DNA of 46,622 nt from Coleofasciculus sp. FACHB-1120 (GCF_014698845.1 NZ_JACJTV010000041.1:1-46622), one strand, 5' to 3'; counted from the stretch's first letter, positions 33,841 to 42,916 are shown. Notes: a model not told the origin generated them from the sequence alone. Program-made: numbers and translations.

Positions 33841-34396
33841 CTGCTAATTCTAATAGAAGAGTATAAATAGAAATAGTGGTTCGTACAATTCGGTAGTTTT
33901 TGGTAGCGATCGCTAGTCTAAACCCTTCCCAGGTTAATCAAACTTTTTTTAAATTTAATAAAACTTAATCTTATATTAAAGTGGACTTTACCACTTTTAG
34001 GTCTGCAACTCAAACCCCCATAGGAAAGTTTCTTGTTTATAGCTTGCTATATCTTTTGACGGTTGCTCTCTGATTAATAAGAAATTACTTTACTGATATC
34101 AAAGCATTTTTATCTATCGGAAATAAACAGTTTGTACTCCTAGCAGAACTAGAGGCGATCTCAGTTCAGCCTAGGATACATTTCTGTAAACGCTTTCCTT
34201 TCTCAAACGAATCATCTGCATCGATAATAAGCTGAAACTTTGTCTGTAGCACGAGCTAATTTTTTCGGGTTTCTTATCAGAGTATTAAGCAATTTTAAGC
34301 AAAGTTAGTAAGCCAGCCATCAAATGAGACGGTTGAGAAAGTTTAATTGTCTTTGTTTCCTAATCAACTATTAAACCTTTGCTTGATAAAGCGACA
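33841..34396. other. Long spacer upstream of the carbohydrate ABC transporter
   Basis: No gene is visible in about 555 bases. A short inverted repeat AAAGTGG/CCACTTT (33978-33997) could be an operator. The promoter of the sugar transporter operon presumably lies in the AT-rich 3' half. No NtcA box was found. Confidence 0.4.
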
Positions 34397-35725
34397 ATGT
34401 TATATCGCCAATCGGTAAACAAACTGCGAAAATTTCTACCAAACCTCCGCTCTTTGCGTCGCATTGGGGTATCTCTTCTTCTTTTCTTGGGCATCGTATT
34501 GTTTAGCTGGTTCGTGATGGCTCAGCAGCCAGTCACCCTCAACCTGTTGCTGCCTGCCCCTGATGCCCCACCCTTGCAGCGAATGATTAAAGACTTCGAG
34601 GCAGAGAATCCAGGCATTCGCATCAACATCGTTGAAGGCCCTAATGCCACAAACTTGGTTGAAGACCTCTATACCTCTGCTTTCATCTTGGGAGAATCTC
34701 CTTATGACCTAGTGGTCATGGATGTCATCTGGACGCCAAAATTTGCAGCGGCGGGTTGGCTGCTAGATATTAGCAACCGGATTTCCCAAGAAGAATTGGC
34801 AGCATTTTCACCCAATGATGTCGCCGGGGGACGTTACGAAGGCAAGCTGTACCGGCTGCCAATTCGTTCTGATGCGGGGATGCTCTACTACCGAAAAGAC
34901 TTGCTAGCAGAAGCCGGATTGCAGCCGCCAGAAACCTTTCAAGATTTGATGGCAGCTTCCAAAACCTTGCAGAAAGCAGGAAAGGTAAATTGGGGCTACC
35001 TCTGGCAAGGTCGCCAATACGAAGGATTGGTGGCAATGTTTATTGAAGTCCTCGAAGGCGCTGGTGGCTTCTGGGTGAATCCCGACTCGTTAGAAGTTGG
35101 GTTAGATCGACCGGAATCCTTAAGAGCCATTGAGTTTTTGCGTAGCACCGTTCAGGAGGGTATTGCCCCGCCTGGGGTGACAACCTACCACGAAGAAGAT
35201 ACCCGACGCTTCTTCCAGAACGGTCAGGCAGCGTTTTTAAGAAGTTGGCCTTATGTCTGGCCTTTAGCGAATGAAGAGACTTCGCCAATTAAGGGAAAAA
35301 TCGGGATTAAACCGATGGTTCATGCCGCCGGTCAAAGTGGGGCGGCTTGCCTAGGCGGCTGGGGTTTTGGAATTTCTAAATCCTCTCGACATCCAGAGGA
35401 AGCCTGGAAAGCGATTCAATACTTTACCAGTGAAGAAACACAGCGGCAATTCATTTTGAAAGAGGGCTATCTGCCCAGCCGACGGGCATTATTTACAGAC
35501 CCACAGATTGTCGCTAAATACCCCCACTACCCGCAGATTTTGGAGGTGGTGCAAAAAGCCGTCTTACGTCCGCCGATTGCACAATATGCCCAAGCCTCTG
35601 ATATTTTGCAACGCTACCTCAGTGCCGCACTCACCAACCGAACGAGTCCGGAAAGAGCAATGCAATCTGCCGCGAATGAAACGCGCCGACTCCTCAACGC
35701 GGGTCAAGCGAAACCGTCGGCATAA
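34397..35725 (+). CDS. Carbohydrate ABC transporter substrate-binding protein
   Basis: A family 1 (MalE/UgpB-like) solute-binding protein of 442 residues from ATG 34397; a TTG at 34379 would add six. A basic N-terminus and hydrophobic IGVSLLLFLGIVLFSWFVMA form a signal peptide, probably cut after VMA. Family blocks: SPYDLVVMDVIWTPKFAAAG, LPIRSDAGMLYYRKDLLAEA, WGYLWQGRQYEGL, GIAPPGVTTYHEEDTRRFFQ and GGWGFGISKSSRHPEEAWKA. Related cyanobacterial systems carry trehalose, sucrose, glucosylglycerol or glucose; the specific sugar is unknown. It is followed by two permeases and an MsmK/UgpC-type ATPase in the same direction. Confidence 0.88.
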   Translation: MLYRQSVNKLRKFLPNLRSLRRIGVSLLLFLGIVLFSWFVMAQQPVTLNLLLPAPDAPPLQRMIKDFEAENPGIRINIVEGPNATNLVEDLYTSAFILGESPYDLVVMDVIWTPKFAAAGWLLDISNRISQEELAAFSPNDVAGGRYEGKLYRLPIRSDAGMLYYRKDLLAEAGLQPPETFQDLMAASKTLQKAGKVNWGYLWQGRQYEGLVAMFIEVLEGAGGFWVNPDSLEVGLDRPESLRAIEFLRSTVQEGIAPPGVTTYHEEDTRRFFQNGQAAFLRSWPYVWPLANEETSPIKGKIGIKPMVHAAGQSGAACLGGWGFGISKSSRHPEEAWKAIQYFTSEETQRQFILKEGYLPSRRALFTDPQIVAKYPHYPQILEVVQKAVLRPPIAQYAQASDILQRYLSAALTNRTSPERAMQSAANETRRLLNAGQAKPSA

Positions 35726-35852
35726 CCAGACAACCCTGTAAAAGGCAAAAGTCAATCAAAACAATTGCATCATTTGCGGTTTCTTGTGCCTTTTCACTTT
35801 GGATTTTTGACTTGTTTAAGAGTTAGCTTTTTGAATTTTTACCTTTGACTTC

Positions 35853-36764
35853 ATGATGAACCTGAATACAATCCGAGGTCGGGAACAACGCACGGGCTGG
35901 ATCTTACTACTGCCTGCCTTGCTTGTCCTGTTATTGGTCTATGGCTACCCGATTGTTCGGGCATTCTGGTTGAGTTTGTTTACGAAGAACCTAGGAACCG
36001 AGTTGCAACCTGTCTTCGTGGGTCTGGATAATTACGGACGGATGGCAGGGGATGGTCGTTTCTGGCAGAGTTTCTGGACAACAACAGTCTTCACTACCTC
36101 AGCCGTTATTATCGAGCTATTGCTAGGGCTGGGAATCGCTCTGGTTCTAACTCAGAAATTTCGAGGAAGAAGCTTGGTGCGAACGACGGCTATCTTACCG
36201 TGGGCGTTACCAACTGCTCTGATTGGTCTTGCCTGGGGTTGGATTTTTAACGACCAGTTTGGCGTTGTCAACGACATCCTCAGACGAGTCGGTCTAATTG
36301 AAGGTGGGATTAACTGGCTGGGAGATCCAACGCTGGCATTGATGGCGGTGATCTTTGCCGATGTTTGGAAAACCACACCGTTTATCAGCATTCTGCTCTT
36401 GGCGGGGTTGCAGTCGATTTCACCAGACCTCTACGAAGCCCATTCGATTGATGGAGCAACTCCTTGGCAAAACTTCACTAGAATTACGCTACCGTTGCTG
36501 ATGCCGCAAATCTTAATTGCACTGCTATTTCGATTTGCCCAATCTTTCGGAATTTTCGACTTGATTGCGGTGATGACGGGTGGCGGGCCTGGAGGTTCGA
36601 CGGAAGTGGTCTCGCTGTACATCTACTCCACCGTGATGCGCTACTTAGACTTTGGTTATGGTGCGGCGCTGGTAGTAGTGACCTTTACGTTGCTGATTGT
36701 AGCGGTAGCGATCGCTAGTTTCTTGCTCAGTCGCTCTCGTGCCAAAACTTCAGGAGCCGCTTAA
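35853..36764 (+). CDS. Sugar ABC transporter permease 1 (MalF/UgpA type)
   Basis: A 303-residue permease. About six spans begin WILLLPALLVLLLVYGYPIV, which is followed by a periplasmic loop containing LGTELQPVFVGLDNYGRM. The EAA loop is LYEAHSIDGATPWQNFTRIT followed by LPLLMPQI. MTGGGPGGSTEVVSLYIY is the usual signature before the last span. It lies four bases before the second permease, so they are translationally coupled. The preceding 127-base spacer has AAAGGCAAAAGTC-like short repeats. Confidence 0.9.
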   Translation: MMNLNTIRGREQRTGWILLLPALLVLLLVYGYPIVRAFWLSLFTKNLGTELQPVFVGLDNYGRMAGDGRFWQSFWTTTVFTTSAVIIELLLGLGIALVLTQKFRGRSLVRTTAILPWALPTALIGLAWGWIFNDQFGVVNDILRRVGLIEGGINWLGDPTLALMAVIFADVWKTTPFISILLLAGLQSISPDLYEAHSIDGATPWQNFTRITLPLLMPQILIALLFRFAQSFGIFDLIAVMTGGGPGGSTEVVSLYIYSTVMRYLDFGYGAALVVVTFTLLIVAVAIASFLLSRSRAKTSGAA

Positions 36765-36767
36765 GTT

Positions 36768-37652
36768 ATGAGTGTCATTCCCCAAGAACGCCCAACCGCT
36801 CCAACCCCAACCAAGGGCAAAAAGTTTTCCTGGAAAAAAATCTTCATGCCCCTGGCAGTTGCCCTGGTAGTAATCTTCTGCCTAGCGCCAGTTTTATGGC
36901 AATTGCTGACTTCATTCAAGGTCAATCAGGATATTGCCGCTGTTCCCACGGTCTATTTTCCCACTCGATACACCCTCGCTCACTACGTTGAGTTATTCGT
37001 TCGTCGTCCGTTTTGGCGCTACATCTTAAATAGTGCCTTCGTCTCGATTACTTCCACCGCTCTGGCTTTAGCCATTGGGGCACCCGCTGCTTACGCTCTG
37101 GCACGATTGCATCTTCGGGGCGGCAAAGTTATCCTCGCCGGTGTCCTAATCATTACTTTATTCCCTGGAATTTTGTTGTTCTTGGGACTGTTAGAAATTG
37201 TCCAGGCATTTCGCTTGGGTAACAACTATTTGGCGCTGATAATTCCTTATACTGCCATCAATTTACCGTTGACGATTTTAGTGCTGCGAAGCTTTTTCGA
37301 GCAATTGCCAAAAGATTTGGAAGATGCCGCTAAAGTTGATGGCTACAATACGTTCCAAATGCTGACGCAAATCTTACTGCCGATGACAGTCCCGGCTTTG
37401 GTAACGACTGGGATTCTCACCTTTATTTTTGCCTGGAACGAGTTTATCTTCGCCCTCACCTTTATTACTCGTGAAGATATGAAGACGATTCCGGTTGGGG
37501 CGGCTCAATTAGGCGGTGCGTCGCTATTTGAAATTCCCTACGGGCCAATTGCTGCGGCGACGGTCTTGGGGACTTTGCCCTTGGTTTTACTGGTGTTATT
37601 TTTCCAGCGCAAGATTGTCCAAGGTTTAACCGCGGGTGCTGTTAAAGGATAA
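36768..37652 (+). CDS. Sugar ABC transporter permease 2 (MalG/UgpE type)
   Basis: A 294-residue permease partner of the preceding gene. After a basic N-terminus come six spans beginning FMPLAVALVVIFCLAPVLWQ and LLTSFKVNQDI. The EAA loop is PKDLEDAAKVDGYNTFQMLT followed by QILLPMTVPALVTTG. The GAAQLGGASLFEIPYGPIAA segment before the last span is typical of MalG-like proteins. Together with permease 1 it forms the heterodimeric channel. Confidence 0.9.
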   Translation: MSVIPQERPTAPTPTKGKKFSWKKIFMPLAVALVVIFCLAPVLWQLLTSFKVNQDIAAVPTVYFPTRYTLAHYVELFVRRPFWRYILNSAFVSITSTALALAIGAPAAYALARLHLRGGKVILAGVLIITLFPGILLFLGLLEIVQAFRLGNNYLALIIPYTAINLPLTILVLRSFFEQLPKDLEDAAKVDGYNTFQMLTQILLPMTVPALVTTGILTFIFAWNEFIFALTFITREDMKTIPVGAAQLGGASLFEIPYGPIAAATVLGTLPLVLLVLFFQRKIVQGLTAGAVKG

Positions 37653-37745
37653 AGTGATGAATTTTGAGTTTTGAGTTATAAATAAATCACTCAAACCTTA
37701 AAAACCATAACTTTTCTCAGATTGAGCCAGAAAACGAGGTAGAAA

Positions 37746-37786
37746 AACTTTCAACCTTCAACTTTCTGCAACTTTCAACCTTCAAC
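37746..37786. repeat. 17-bp direct repeat between permease and ATPase genes
   Basis: AACTTTCAACCTTCAAC occurs at 37746-37762 and again at 37770-37786, just upstream of the ATPase start. It is one of the low-complexity spacer repeats of this genome. Confidence 0.65.
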
Positions 37787-37798
37787 CTGTTTAAAATC

Positions 37799-38899
37799 AT
37801 GGCTAGACTCGAACTCAGAAACTTAAATAAAACCTATAATCCCAAAGTCATCCCGGTCAAAGACGTTAGCTTGAGCGTAGAAGATGGTGAGTTTCTTACG
37901 TTACTTGGACCTTCTGGATGCGGTAAATCTACCATTCTGCGGTTGATTGCAGGTCTAGAGGAACCCACGCGCGGTCGAGTCTCAATTGGGGATAAAGATG
38001 TCACGAACTTGCGACCGGGCGATCGCGACATTGCAATGGTATTTCAAAGCTATGCCCTTTATCCTCACATGACGGTTTACGAGAATATCGGTTCTGGTCT
38101 CAAACTGCAAAAAACACCCCCGGAAGAAATTAAACAACGGGTGGCAGAAGCTTCAAGAGTATTGGGATTAGACGAATTAATGAGCCGCAAACCGGGTCAA
38201 ATGTCTGGCGGACAACGGCAGCGGGTCGCCCTAGCACGGGCTTTGGTACGCCGCCCTCATGTCTTTTTATTAGATGAACCCTTAAGTAACTTGGATGCGC
38301 TGTTGCGGGAAAACGTCAGGGCTGAAATTAAGCAATTATTTGAATCTCAACACGTTCCAGTTGTTTACGTCACCCACGACCAGACAGAAGCGATGACGCT
38401 TTCTAGTAAAGTGGCGGTTCTCAACAAGGGCGATGTGCAGCAACTCGACCCCCCCGAACGTATTTATAATAATCCGGCAAATCTATTTGTGGCTGGGTTT
38501 GTAGGCAGTCCCCAAATGAATTTGTTAACCCTGCCTTGCCAGGGAAATTCCGCCATGCTAGGGAATTCTAGAATCCCGCTTCCGGAAGTTCCGACAGTGC
38601 CACTTCAGATTGTGTTGGGGATTCGTCCAGAAAATGTTCGCATTGCACAACCGGAAGATAGAAACACCGTTCGGGGTCGGGTGTTTTTGGTAGAAAACTT
38701 GGGGATGAACAACTTAGTGAGCGTGCGGGTTGAGGGTTCTGCTGGCGAACCTACGACAATTCGTACCTTATTACCGACAGATAGAAAGTGGAGTGGCGAA
38801 GATGTAACGCTAGCATTGCCACTTCAGAATATCCACTGGTTTGATGTGCAGACGGGAGATGCTGTTTTTAGACGGCAACCGCAAGCAGTTGGGCGTTAG
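37799..38899 (+). CDS. Sugar ABC transporter ATPase (UgpC/MsmK/MalK type)
   Basis: A 366-residue ATPase. Walker A is GPSGCGKST (37-45), the Q loop MVFQSYALYPHMTVYENI, the signature MSGGQRQR (Met replaces the usual Leu), Walker B HVFLLDEPLSNLDA, and the switch His in VVYVTHDQTEAMTLSSKVAV. The C-terminal 130 residues form the OB-fold/TOBE regulatory domain (VLGIRPENVRIAQPEDRNTV) expected for carbohydrate CUT1 importers. It lies 146 bases after permease 2 and probably belongs to the same operon. Confidence 0.93.
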   Translation: MARLELRNLNKTYNPKVIPVKDVSLSVEDGEFLTLLGPSGCGKSTILRLIAGLEEPTRGRVSIGDKDVTNLRPGDRDIAMVFQSYALYPHMTVYENIGSGLKLQKTPPEEIKQRVAEASRVLGLDELMSRKPGQMSGGQRQRVALARALVRRPHVFLLDEPLSNLDALLRENVRAEIKQLFESQHVPVVYVTHDQTEAMTLSSKVAVLNKGDVQQLDPPERIYNNPANLFVAGFVGSPQMNLLTLPCQGNSAMLGNSRIPLPEVPTVPLQIVLGIRPENVRIAQPEDRNTVRGRVFLVENLGMNNLVSVRVEGSAGEPTTIRTLLPTDRKWSGEDVTLALPLQNIHWFDVQTGDAVFRRQPQAVGR

Positions 38900-38937
38900 G
38901 AAATGGTAAATGTTCTATTCTGCAATCAGAAAAATTT

Positions 38938-38979
38938 TTTGCTTAACTCGGTTTGCTTAACTCGGTTTGCTTGACTCGG
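38938..38979. repeat. Three tandem 14-bp repeats
   Basis: TTTGCTTAACTCGG is repeated three times head to tail; the third unit has one change (TTGACTCGG). It lies 38 bases after the ATPase stop and directly before a stem-loop. Confidence 0.85.
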
Positions 38980-38981
38980 TC

Positions 38982-39013
38982 AAATAGCCAGGGAAATAAT
39001 CCCTTGGCTATTT
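38982..39013. terminator. Stem-loop after the sugar transporter operon
   Basis: AAATAGCCA plus GGGA pairs with TCCC plus TGGCTATTT, one T bulged, with a five-base loop. It sits between the converging sugar transporter and porin remnant. There is no clean T-run on either strand. Confidence 0.55.
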
Positions 39014-39193
39014 ACTAAAGTTGGGTATATGGCATTTCTGTATTGGGTGAAAATAGACTCGGAACTCACCCCCAACTCCTCGACCTTCACGCAGAGGGGC
39101 GCATAACGCGATACAAGACTTGCTGTGCTACGCACCGAAACGCGAACGTTTCGGTAATTCTCAAAATGATAACAGGCGTTTTCCAACCGTTTC

Positions 39194-39660
39194 TTAAAAC
39201 ACAAAACTGGGGCGGACAGTTCCGACATAAATTAAATCGTTGTTAGCATTTTGTTCGGGATTTGTAACAACAAAAAATCTTGGGGTAATTGCAATATTAT
39301 CAGTGATTTGATATCGGTAAAACGCTTCTAGATGTAAAGAGGTATCGGGATCTTCGCGCCCAACAACATCAGTTTCAATCGCTTTGGGCGGTTGACCAAT
39401 CACGAATCCTAGCAGATTGCCAAGTCCGCCAACATCGGGCAAAGCAAAGCTCAAAGCCCAAGTAAAGATTTTGGCATCGCTGCCTTTATATGGGTCGGAT
39501 TCGGCACGAGCATTAATTAATCCCGTCCAGCCGGAAATGTTGAAGTTCGGGGAGACTGGTAGGAGGCTTGCAATCCATAAGCGTTGGTAGAAAGAGCCGC
39601 ACCATTAAAGGGATCTTCGGCGTTACGACTGCCTTTGCCGGTGACGTTTATGGCTCTTTG
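39194..39660 (-). pseudogene. C-terminal remnant of an OprB/SLH-type cyanobacterial porin
   Basis: Minus-strand sequence reads EDPFNGAALSTNAYGLQASY, then, after a frameshift at the C-run opposite 39549-39552, FNISGWTGLINARAESDPYK and DTSLHLEAFYRYQITDNIAI, ending IYVGTVRPSFVF. This matches the end of cyanobacterial iron-uptake/carbohydrate porins (OprB domain), including the C-terminal Phe. The SLH domain, signal peptide and most of the barrel are missing, and the frame is broken. It lies tail-to-tail with the sugar transporter, where an intact porin might once have helped outer-membrane uptake. Confidence 0.8.
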
Positions 39661-39710
39661 CGGTTTTTTGATGCTTGGTAAAGTCAGTGTTATCAATAAA
39701 GCCAAGCAGC

Positions 39711-39742
39711 AACCGCTAAGGATGTTTCTCTAGCGGTTTTTT
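39711..39742 (+). terminator. Rho-independent terminator without an obvious plus-strand gene
   Basis: Arms AACCGCTA and TAGCGGTT with a 12-base loop are followed by TTTTG. It points rightward, but the sequence before it is the minus-strand porin remnant, so the gene it once served was probably lost in the same rearrangement. Confidence 0.7.
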
Positions 39743-39913
39743 GTATCCTGATAAAGTTTCCTCCTTAAGCCTAACTAGCACCGAAAATCCCATACAAAAC
39801 TAAGAGAAAAAAAGGTTAAGCACAAACGTTTGCATGGATGAATTCATGAAAGTATAGCGATAGGATTAGATATCTATTAAGTTAATTTAAAAATCTGGAA
39901 ATTAGGCAAATTT

Positions 39914-39927
39914 GTAGCAAATAATAC
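39914..39927. promoter_or_regulatory. Candidate NtcA box upstream of the uracil catabolism cluster
   Basis: GTAGCAAATAATAC matches GTA-N8-TAC exactly, 145 bases before the urc1 start. No convincing -10 element is found 20-24 bases downstream, so either the promoter differs from class II or the match is chance. The palindromic consensus has only six fixed bases, so by itself it is weak evidence. The rest of the 39743-40071 spacer holds no gene. Confidence 0.4.
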
Positions 39928-40071
39928 TAAATAGAGGGGCAATCACAAAAAGATTTGGCTGTGCAGAATACGGCAAGTGCCAAAATCATTTTGCTATGAT
40001 GAGAGTTTATTTGCGATCGCCTGTTAGAGATCCCGCTACAACTGTATCTTAAGTGCATCTCGCGGCTATTT

Positions 40072-41337
40072 ATGGAAAACCCAAAAAAAGCATCTTCGCA
40101 CAAGCATATTGTTTTAACATCCCATCCTGGGAAATCGGGTAAAAAATCGGTTCCCATCCATTGGGGAGAAAGCGATCCGATGAAACGAGGGCCAATTATT
40201 GGCACATTAGCTAACCCAAATCAACGGAATGCAATTGGTACGCATTCGGGATCTTATGCCGTTTATCGGGCACTTGCGATCGCATCGGGCGCACTCCAGG
40301 CAAATCACCGCGCCGATTTAACCAATACTTCTCCGGTTGTCCACATTGGGCCATATCCCAGTTGGGCAGATGCGAACAAAATTGTCTCACTCGATCCATT
40401 TGGAGCAATTGTGGGTGAAGTTTTCCCTTCATTTTATGAAGAGGGGTACGATATTCGTCCCACCATTGCTGTCACCAAAGCTCACATTAATATGCCGGAA
40501 TTGCAAGATTCTGTGGCAAAAGGGCGCTTGCAAGTTGACGGTCAAATTATCAAAAATAACGGTAATTTAGTCGTCACAAAGGTCGCAATCGATCCAGTCT
40601 GGTATTTACCAGGGATTGCCAAGCGACTCAACATTGAAGAAAGCGATTTACGTCGCATTCTCTTCCAGCAAACAGGCGGGATGTTCCCAGAATTGGTAAC
40701 GCGCCCAGATTTACACGTATTCTTACCACCGATTGGCGGCACGACGATTTATCTGATTGGCGATGTCGCCGCAATTACAGATCCCAACCGACTGCTTGCC
40801 GTGCGGGTACACGATGAATGCAACGGTTCAGATGTGTTTGGTTCCGATATTTGCACTTGTCGCCCTTATCTGGTGCATGGCATTGAAGTCTGCGTCCAGA
40901 CAGCACAAGCAGGCGGCGCAGGGGTGATTGTCTATTTCCGCAAAGAAGGTCGTGCCTTGGGCGAAGTAACTAAATTTTTAGTTTACAATGCCCGGAAGCG
41001 TCAGGAAGGAGGCGATCGCGCAGATGCCTATTTTGCCCGGACTGAATGCGTGGCGGGACTTCAAGATATGCGGTTTCAAGAACTGATGCCGGATGTGTTG
41101 CATTGGCTAGGAATTACGCGAATTGACCGCTTGGTGTCGATGAGTGATATGAAATACAACGCGATTACAAATTCTGGTATCGAGGTAATCCAACGCATCC
41201 CGATTCCCGATGATTGGATTCCAGAAGATGCGTGGGTGGAAATTGCTGCCAAGCAAGCCGCTGGTTACTACACGCCGGGAGAGGTGCCCACTGCGACAAC
41301 TCTGGCAGAAATTAAGGGACGGGGTTTAGGGGATTAG
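40072..41337 (+). CDS. urc1: GTP cyclohydrolase II-like protein of uracil catabolism (Urc1)
   Basis: The 421 residues comprise about 230 residues of N-terminal extension and a GTP cyclohydrolase II domain. The zinc ligands are kept as C-x10-C-x-C (Cys250, Cys261, Cys263 in VHDECNGSDVFGSDICTC). YFRKEGRALGEVTKF resembles the catalytic R-x-E-G-R-G-x-G segment of RibA. The NNPxK motif of true RibA is replaced by MSDMKYNAIT. There is no DHBP synthase (RibB) domain, unlike the usual cyanobacterial RibBA. Long extension plus DUF1688 and uracil phosphoribosyltransferase genes downstream identify the URC1 type, which in the yeast Lachancea (Saccharomyces) kluyveri acts in uracil breakdown, not riboflavin synthesis. 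Confidence 0.87.
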   Translation: MENPKKASSHKHIVLTSHPGKSGKKSVPIHWGESDPMKRGPIIGTLANPNQRNAIGTHSGSYAVYRALAIASGALQANHRADLTNTSPVVHIGPYPSWADANKIVSLDPFGAIVGEVFPSFYEEGYDIRPTIAVTKAHINMPELQDSVAKGRLQVDGQIIKNNGNLVVTKVAIDPVWYLPGIAKRLNIEESDLRRILFQQTGGMFPELVTRPDLHVFLPPIGGTTIYLIGDVAAITDPNRLLAVRVHDECNGSDVFGSDICTCRPYLVHGIEVCVQTAQAGGAGVIVYFRKEGRALGEVTKFLVYNARKRQEGGDRADAYFARTECVAGLQDMRFQELMPDVLHWLGITRIDRLVSMSDMKYNAITNSGIEVIQRIPIPDDWIPEDAWVEIAAKQAAGYYTPGEVPTATTLAEIKGRGLGD

Positions 41338-41344
41338 GTTTTTT

Positions 41345-41403
41345 AACGCAAAGGTACGCAAAGGTTTACGCAAAGGTACGCAAAGTTAATCTTTGCGTTT
41401 TTA
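41345..41403 (+). terminator. ACGCAAAGG tandem repeats ending in a terminator-like hairpin
   Basis: Five ACGCAAAG units fill 41345-41385. The last pairs with CTTTGCGT (41391-41398) across a TTAAT loop and is followed by TTTT. Several upstream units could pair with the same arm, giving alternative structures. It lies between urc1 and urc4 and could reduce urc4 expression relative to urc1. Confidence 0.65.
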
Positions 41404-41409
41404 TTGTTT

Positions 41410-42645
41410 ATGAGCAATTCTGAACGGGAAGCGATCGCATATTTGAGAAGTCCGGCAGCAATTCGAGAAAGATGCGATCGCATCTTTCGTTTAGGCTGTG
41501 AAGACAAACTGCGTTACTTTCGAGTTGATTTAACGCAGTTAGAGAAATGCGCTGATTATGTCATCGGCGTGATGCGCGATGATTATCCCGATCTCGATAT
41601 TCCTTTTCACAGTCGCTGGCGACATTTTGAAGTCGGAAATGTGCCTCGTCTTTTGGAACTTGAACAAGCTTTAACGGGACTGAATCGATTAGAAAAAGCG
41701 AAAGTTAAGTTTGATTTAGCGATTGTTAGCGTTTTACTGGATGCAGGCGCGGGTGCCAATTGGCAGTATTGCGAACCAGAAACGGGACAAGTGTTTCGGC
41801 GTTCGGAAGGCTTAGCCGTGGCTAGCTTCCGAATGTTTTTTCAAGGTGCTTTCTCTAGCCACTCGAAATCACCATTACAGGTAGATGCTGATGGACTCCT
41901 ACAGTTAACAGAAGACTCTTTAGCGCAGGGTTTCCAAGTTAGTGAAAAAAATCCGCTGGTTGGGGTGGAAGGGCGCGTTCAGCTGCTACAGCGTTTGGGA
42001 CAAGTCCTCGCTCAAAATCCTAAGTTTTTTGGCACCGAAAGCCCGCGTCTTGGCAATCTAGTCAATTATTTGTGGGATAGCAGCAATCATGGACAACTGG
42101 CTGCGAGTAAGGTGTTGAGTGCAGTTTTGGAGGGGTTAGGGGAAATTTGGTCGGGGAGACTTGCGATCGCTGGGGTAAACTTAGGCGATGTCTGGATTCA
42201 TTCCGCTTTACCGGGAGATAAGAAAAGTGACAATTATGTGCCATTTCACAAACTCTCTCAGTGGTTAACTTATTCTCTTTTAGAACCTCTTCAGGAACTC
42301 GATTTAAAAATCACTGGACTAGAAGAACTTACAGGTTTACCCGAATATCGTAACGGTGGTTTATGTCTAGATACTGGACTGTTACAAGTCAAAGATTCAG
42401 CAGTTTTGCAGGAACGTCACCCAGTGGGTTCTGAGGTAATTGTCGAATGGAGGGCTTTAACGATTAGTTTGCTAGATAAAATTGCGGCAACGATTCGACA
42501 AAAGCTGAATATGACTGCTGATGAATTACCCTTAGTAAAAGTTTTACAAGGAGGAACTTGGAGTGCGGGGAGAAAAATTGCCGCACAATTACGAGAAGGC
42601 GGCGTTCCCCCAATTAAAATTGCAAGTGATGGAACCGTGTTTTAA
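41410..42645 (+). CDS. urc4: DUF1688 protein, Urc4-type uracil catabolism enzyme
   Basis: A 411-residue DUF1688 protein from ATG 41410 (a TTG two codons upstream is unlikely). Conserved-looking blocks: SPAAIRERCDRIFRLGCEDK, then PFHSRWRHFEVG, VSVLLDAGAGANWQYCEPET, RSEGLAVASFRMFFQGAFSS, PGDKKSDNYVPFHKLSQWLT, TGLPEYRNGGLCLDTGLL and the C-terminal LREGGVPPIKIASDGTVF. In yeast URC4 is needed for uracil degradation together with URC1; the chemistry is not settled in detail. The Asp-Gly-Thr-Val-Phe end is typical. It is in line with urc1, 72 bases away. Confidence 0.87.
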   Translation: MSNSEREAIAYLRSPAAIRERCDRIFRLGCEDKLRYFRVDLTQLEKCADYVIGVMRDDYPDLDIPFHSRWRHFEVGNVPRLLELEQALTGLNRLEKAKVKFDLAIVSVLLDAGAGANWQYCEPETGQVFRRSEGLAVASFRMFFQGAFSSHSKSPLQVDADGLLQLTEDSLAQGFQVSEKNPLVGVEGRVQLLQRLGQVLAQNPKFFGTESPRLGNLVNYLWDSSNHGQLAASKVLSAVLEGLGEIWSGRLAIAGVNLGDVWIHSALPGDKKSDNYVPFHKLSQWLTYSLLEPLQELDLKITGLEELTGLPEYRNGGLCLDTGLLQVKDSAVLQERHPVGSEVIVEWRALTISLLDKIAATIRQKLNMTADELPLVKVLQGGTWSAGRKIAAQLREGGVPPIKIASDGTVF

Positions 42646-42663
42646 TAGAAATTACCTAGCGAA

Positions 42664-42691
42664 TATAGCAATTCTCTATTGGATGCAGTAC
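42664..42691 (-). repeat. 28-bp dispersed repeat, inverted copy of 15126-15153
   Basis: The reverse complement shares CCAATAGAGAATTGCTATA with the copy at 15126 and matches it at 25 of 28 positions. It lies right after urc4 and 35 bases before the MITE-like element. Confidence 0.6.
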
Positions 42692-42726
42692 GGTTTAACC
42701 CCACCCCTGCCCCTCCACGTTTACAG

Positions 42727-42916
42727 GGCTACCGTGTACACACAAGTCTTCTAATGTTGCCCCACAACGTTTTGATCCCCTCTACCCCCCTTAAAAAGGG
42801 GGGAGAATTCAGTCAAAGTCCCCCTTTTTTCTAGCGTAGCGGCGCGTTAGCGCGGGGATTTAGGGGGATCAATCAACGTTTTGCCAATTAATGAAAGATG
42901 TGTATACACCGTAGCC
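42727..42916. repeat. MITE-like element, copy 2 (inverted relative to copy 1)
   Basis: This 190-bp element is the reverse complement of the 3082-3251 copy at both ends: GGCTACCGTGTACACACA... at the left and ...AAAGATGTGTATACACCGTAGCC-type end at the right. The inner segment GATCAATCAACGTTTTGCCA is also shared. CGTTTAC flanks it directly on both sides (42718-42724 and 42918-42924). It has an extra internal insertion with CTAGCGTAGCGGCGCGTTAG, absent from copy 1. It lies between urc4 and upp. Confidence 0.75.

Noticed and set aside
38938-38979. CRISPR-like array
   Set aside because: Three head-to-tail 14-bp units without spacers; no Cas genes in the window.
40072-41337. Riboflavin biosynthesis ribA assignment
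   Set aside because: No RibB domain, a long N-terminal extension, a changed NNPxK motif and adjacency to DUF1688 and upp favour the URC1 group.
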